Assembly (NCBI GenBank): GCA_029287575.1
Contig: JARFQW010000032.1
Coordinates: forward strand, 35,355-99,354
Direction of reading: 5' to 3'
Source: Gammaproteobacteria bacterium
GTDB lineage: Bacteria > Pseudomonadota > Gammaproteobacteria > Steroidobacterales > XN24
Length of the DNA stretch: 64,000 nucleotides
Below, in pieces: positions 63,616 to 64,000 of the stretch. Made by a program: the position numbers and the translations under genes. The notes under the pieces were generated by a model. The model saw only the letters and a list, made by a program, of their open reading frames with translations, was not told the DNA's origin and searched no databases. Numbering within the stretch: position 1 is the stretch's first letter; each line of letters opens with the position of its first letter.

Positions 63616-64000
63616 CACCTATGGCATGGCTTCGATTCGCCGGCTCGGTTGCCGCGGCCTGTTTCGTGGTGTTCTGGCTTCTGGTCGGAGGGTTGTGGGT
63701 GTCCGGTGCCTTCGAGCCCGAGGAGCGGGGCCCGAAGGCCTATCCGCTGGAGCTCATCCAGATCAGCGACCGGGTTGACGTGGGCCGCTGGTTCGAAACA
63801 CCCGAACAGCCGCCCCGGGTCGGACTGCCGCCGCTCGACGATATCGAGCCACTGGCGCCTCCGGAGCGGGTCTCAACCGGGTTCGTGCAGGTGGCTTTCA
63901 GCGTGAACTCGCTGGGTATCGCCACGGATGCGCGGGTGCTCAACAGCACCCACGGCGGCTTCTATGAGGCCGAGGCCCTGGAGTCGGTCCTCGCCAAACC
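63612..64000 (+). CDS. TonB-like energy-transducer family protein (3' end outside window)
   Basis: The first 129 codons of a membrane-anchored protein cut by the right edge. One N-terminal membrane helix ([17 protein letters not shown]), a proline-rich periplasmic linker ([24 protein letters not shown]) and the start of a TonB C-terminal-like domain ([39 protein letters not shown]). It overlaps the amidohydrolase by 4 bp. Role likely in outer-membrane transport or envelope; not certain from a partial sequence. Confidence 0.7.
   Translation, partial: MTPMAWLRFAGSVAAACFVVFWLLVGGLWVSGAFEPEERGPKAYPLELIQISDRVDVGRWFETPEQPPRVGLPPLDDIEPLAPPERVSTGFVQVAFSVNSLGIATDARVLNSTHGGFYEAEALESVLAK

Overview
This is a GC-rich, densely coded chromosomal window from a Gram-negative bacterium, most likely a gammaproteobacterium. 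Support for that: the macromolecular synthesis operon rpsU-(yqeY)-dnaG-rpoD diverging from tsaD-folB-folK, nearby uppP and cca, many Sec and lipoprotein signal peptides, an Slt70-type transglycosylase, a CysZ-like protein, the PA2778/PA2779 pair, and a class II ribonucleotide reductase split into NrdJa/NrdJb as in pseudomonads. The exact genus cannot be read from the sequence. No insertion sequence, prophage, CRISPR array or rRNA was seen, and one tRNA was found.

Layout. 1-6.2 kb is loosely packed: a YeeE/YedE sulfur transporter cut by the left edge, a ParB-like pseudogene with two in-frame stops, a cysteine-dioxygenase-like cupin, a GFA-type protein, a frameshifted exported protein, a tRNA with anticodon CAU (probably Ile2), a secreted beta-propeller protein and a decayed cupin. 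6.2-10.6 kb holds a lipoprotein hydrolase, a succinate-semialdehyde-type dehydrogenase and the PA2779-PA2778 pair. 10.6-16.3 kb (minus) is an unusual overlapping operon: DUF5132, an HMA2-type protein, a P-type ATPase with a cysteine-free HMA domain, a divergent MetK paralog, then EcsC. A CBS protein diverges from it, followed by a DUF748 envelope protein. 20.2-24.8 kb is rpoD, dnaG, yqeY and rpsU. 24.9-31.1 kb carries tsaD, folB, folK, a tail-specific protease lipoprotein, a pteridine reductase-like SDR, a MidA/NDUFAF7-type methyltransferase and uppP.

31-39.3 kb has cca, a zinc aminopeptidase, an NDUFA9-like protein, slt, a TauE/SafE transporter, a DegP/Q protease and an Hsp20 with a readable sigma-32 promoter. 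39.3-42.8 kb is nrdJa-nrdJb with a sigma-70 promoter and two NrdR-box palindromes about 17 helical turns apart. 42.8-60.1 kb is mostly envelope and small-molecule functions: small exported proteins, a TRIC channel, a zinc metallopeptidase, patatin, CysZ, two 2OG-Fe(II) oxygenases around an L,D-transpeptidase, an amidase overlapping ppnN, small unknown genes, an S9 peptidase and a quaternary-amine-type ABC importer in which binding protein and permease are fused. 60.1-64 kb has a small protein with a duplicated motif, an SDR, msrB, an FKBP isomerase, an amidohydrolase and a TonB-like protein cut by the right edge.

Functionally the window combines housekeeping (transcription, replication priming, tRNA t6A and CCA addition, folate, dNTPs), envelope maintenance (Slt, L,D-transpeptidase, DegP/Q, UppP, DUF748, FKBP) and stress handling (Hsp20, MsrB). 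The part least explained by known biology is the DUF5132-HMA2-ATPase-MetK cluster at 10.6-16.3 kb.
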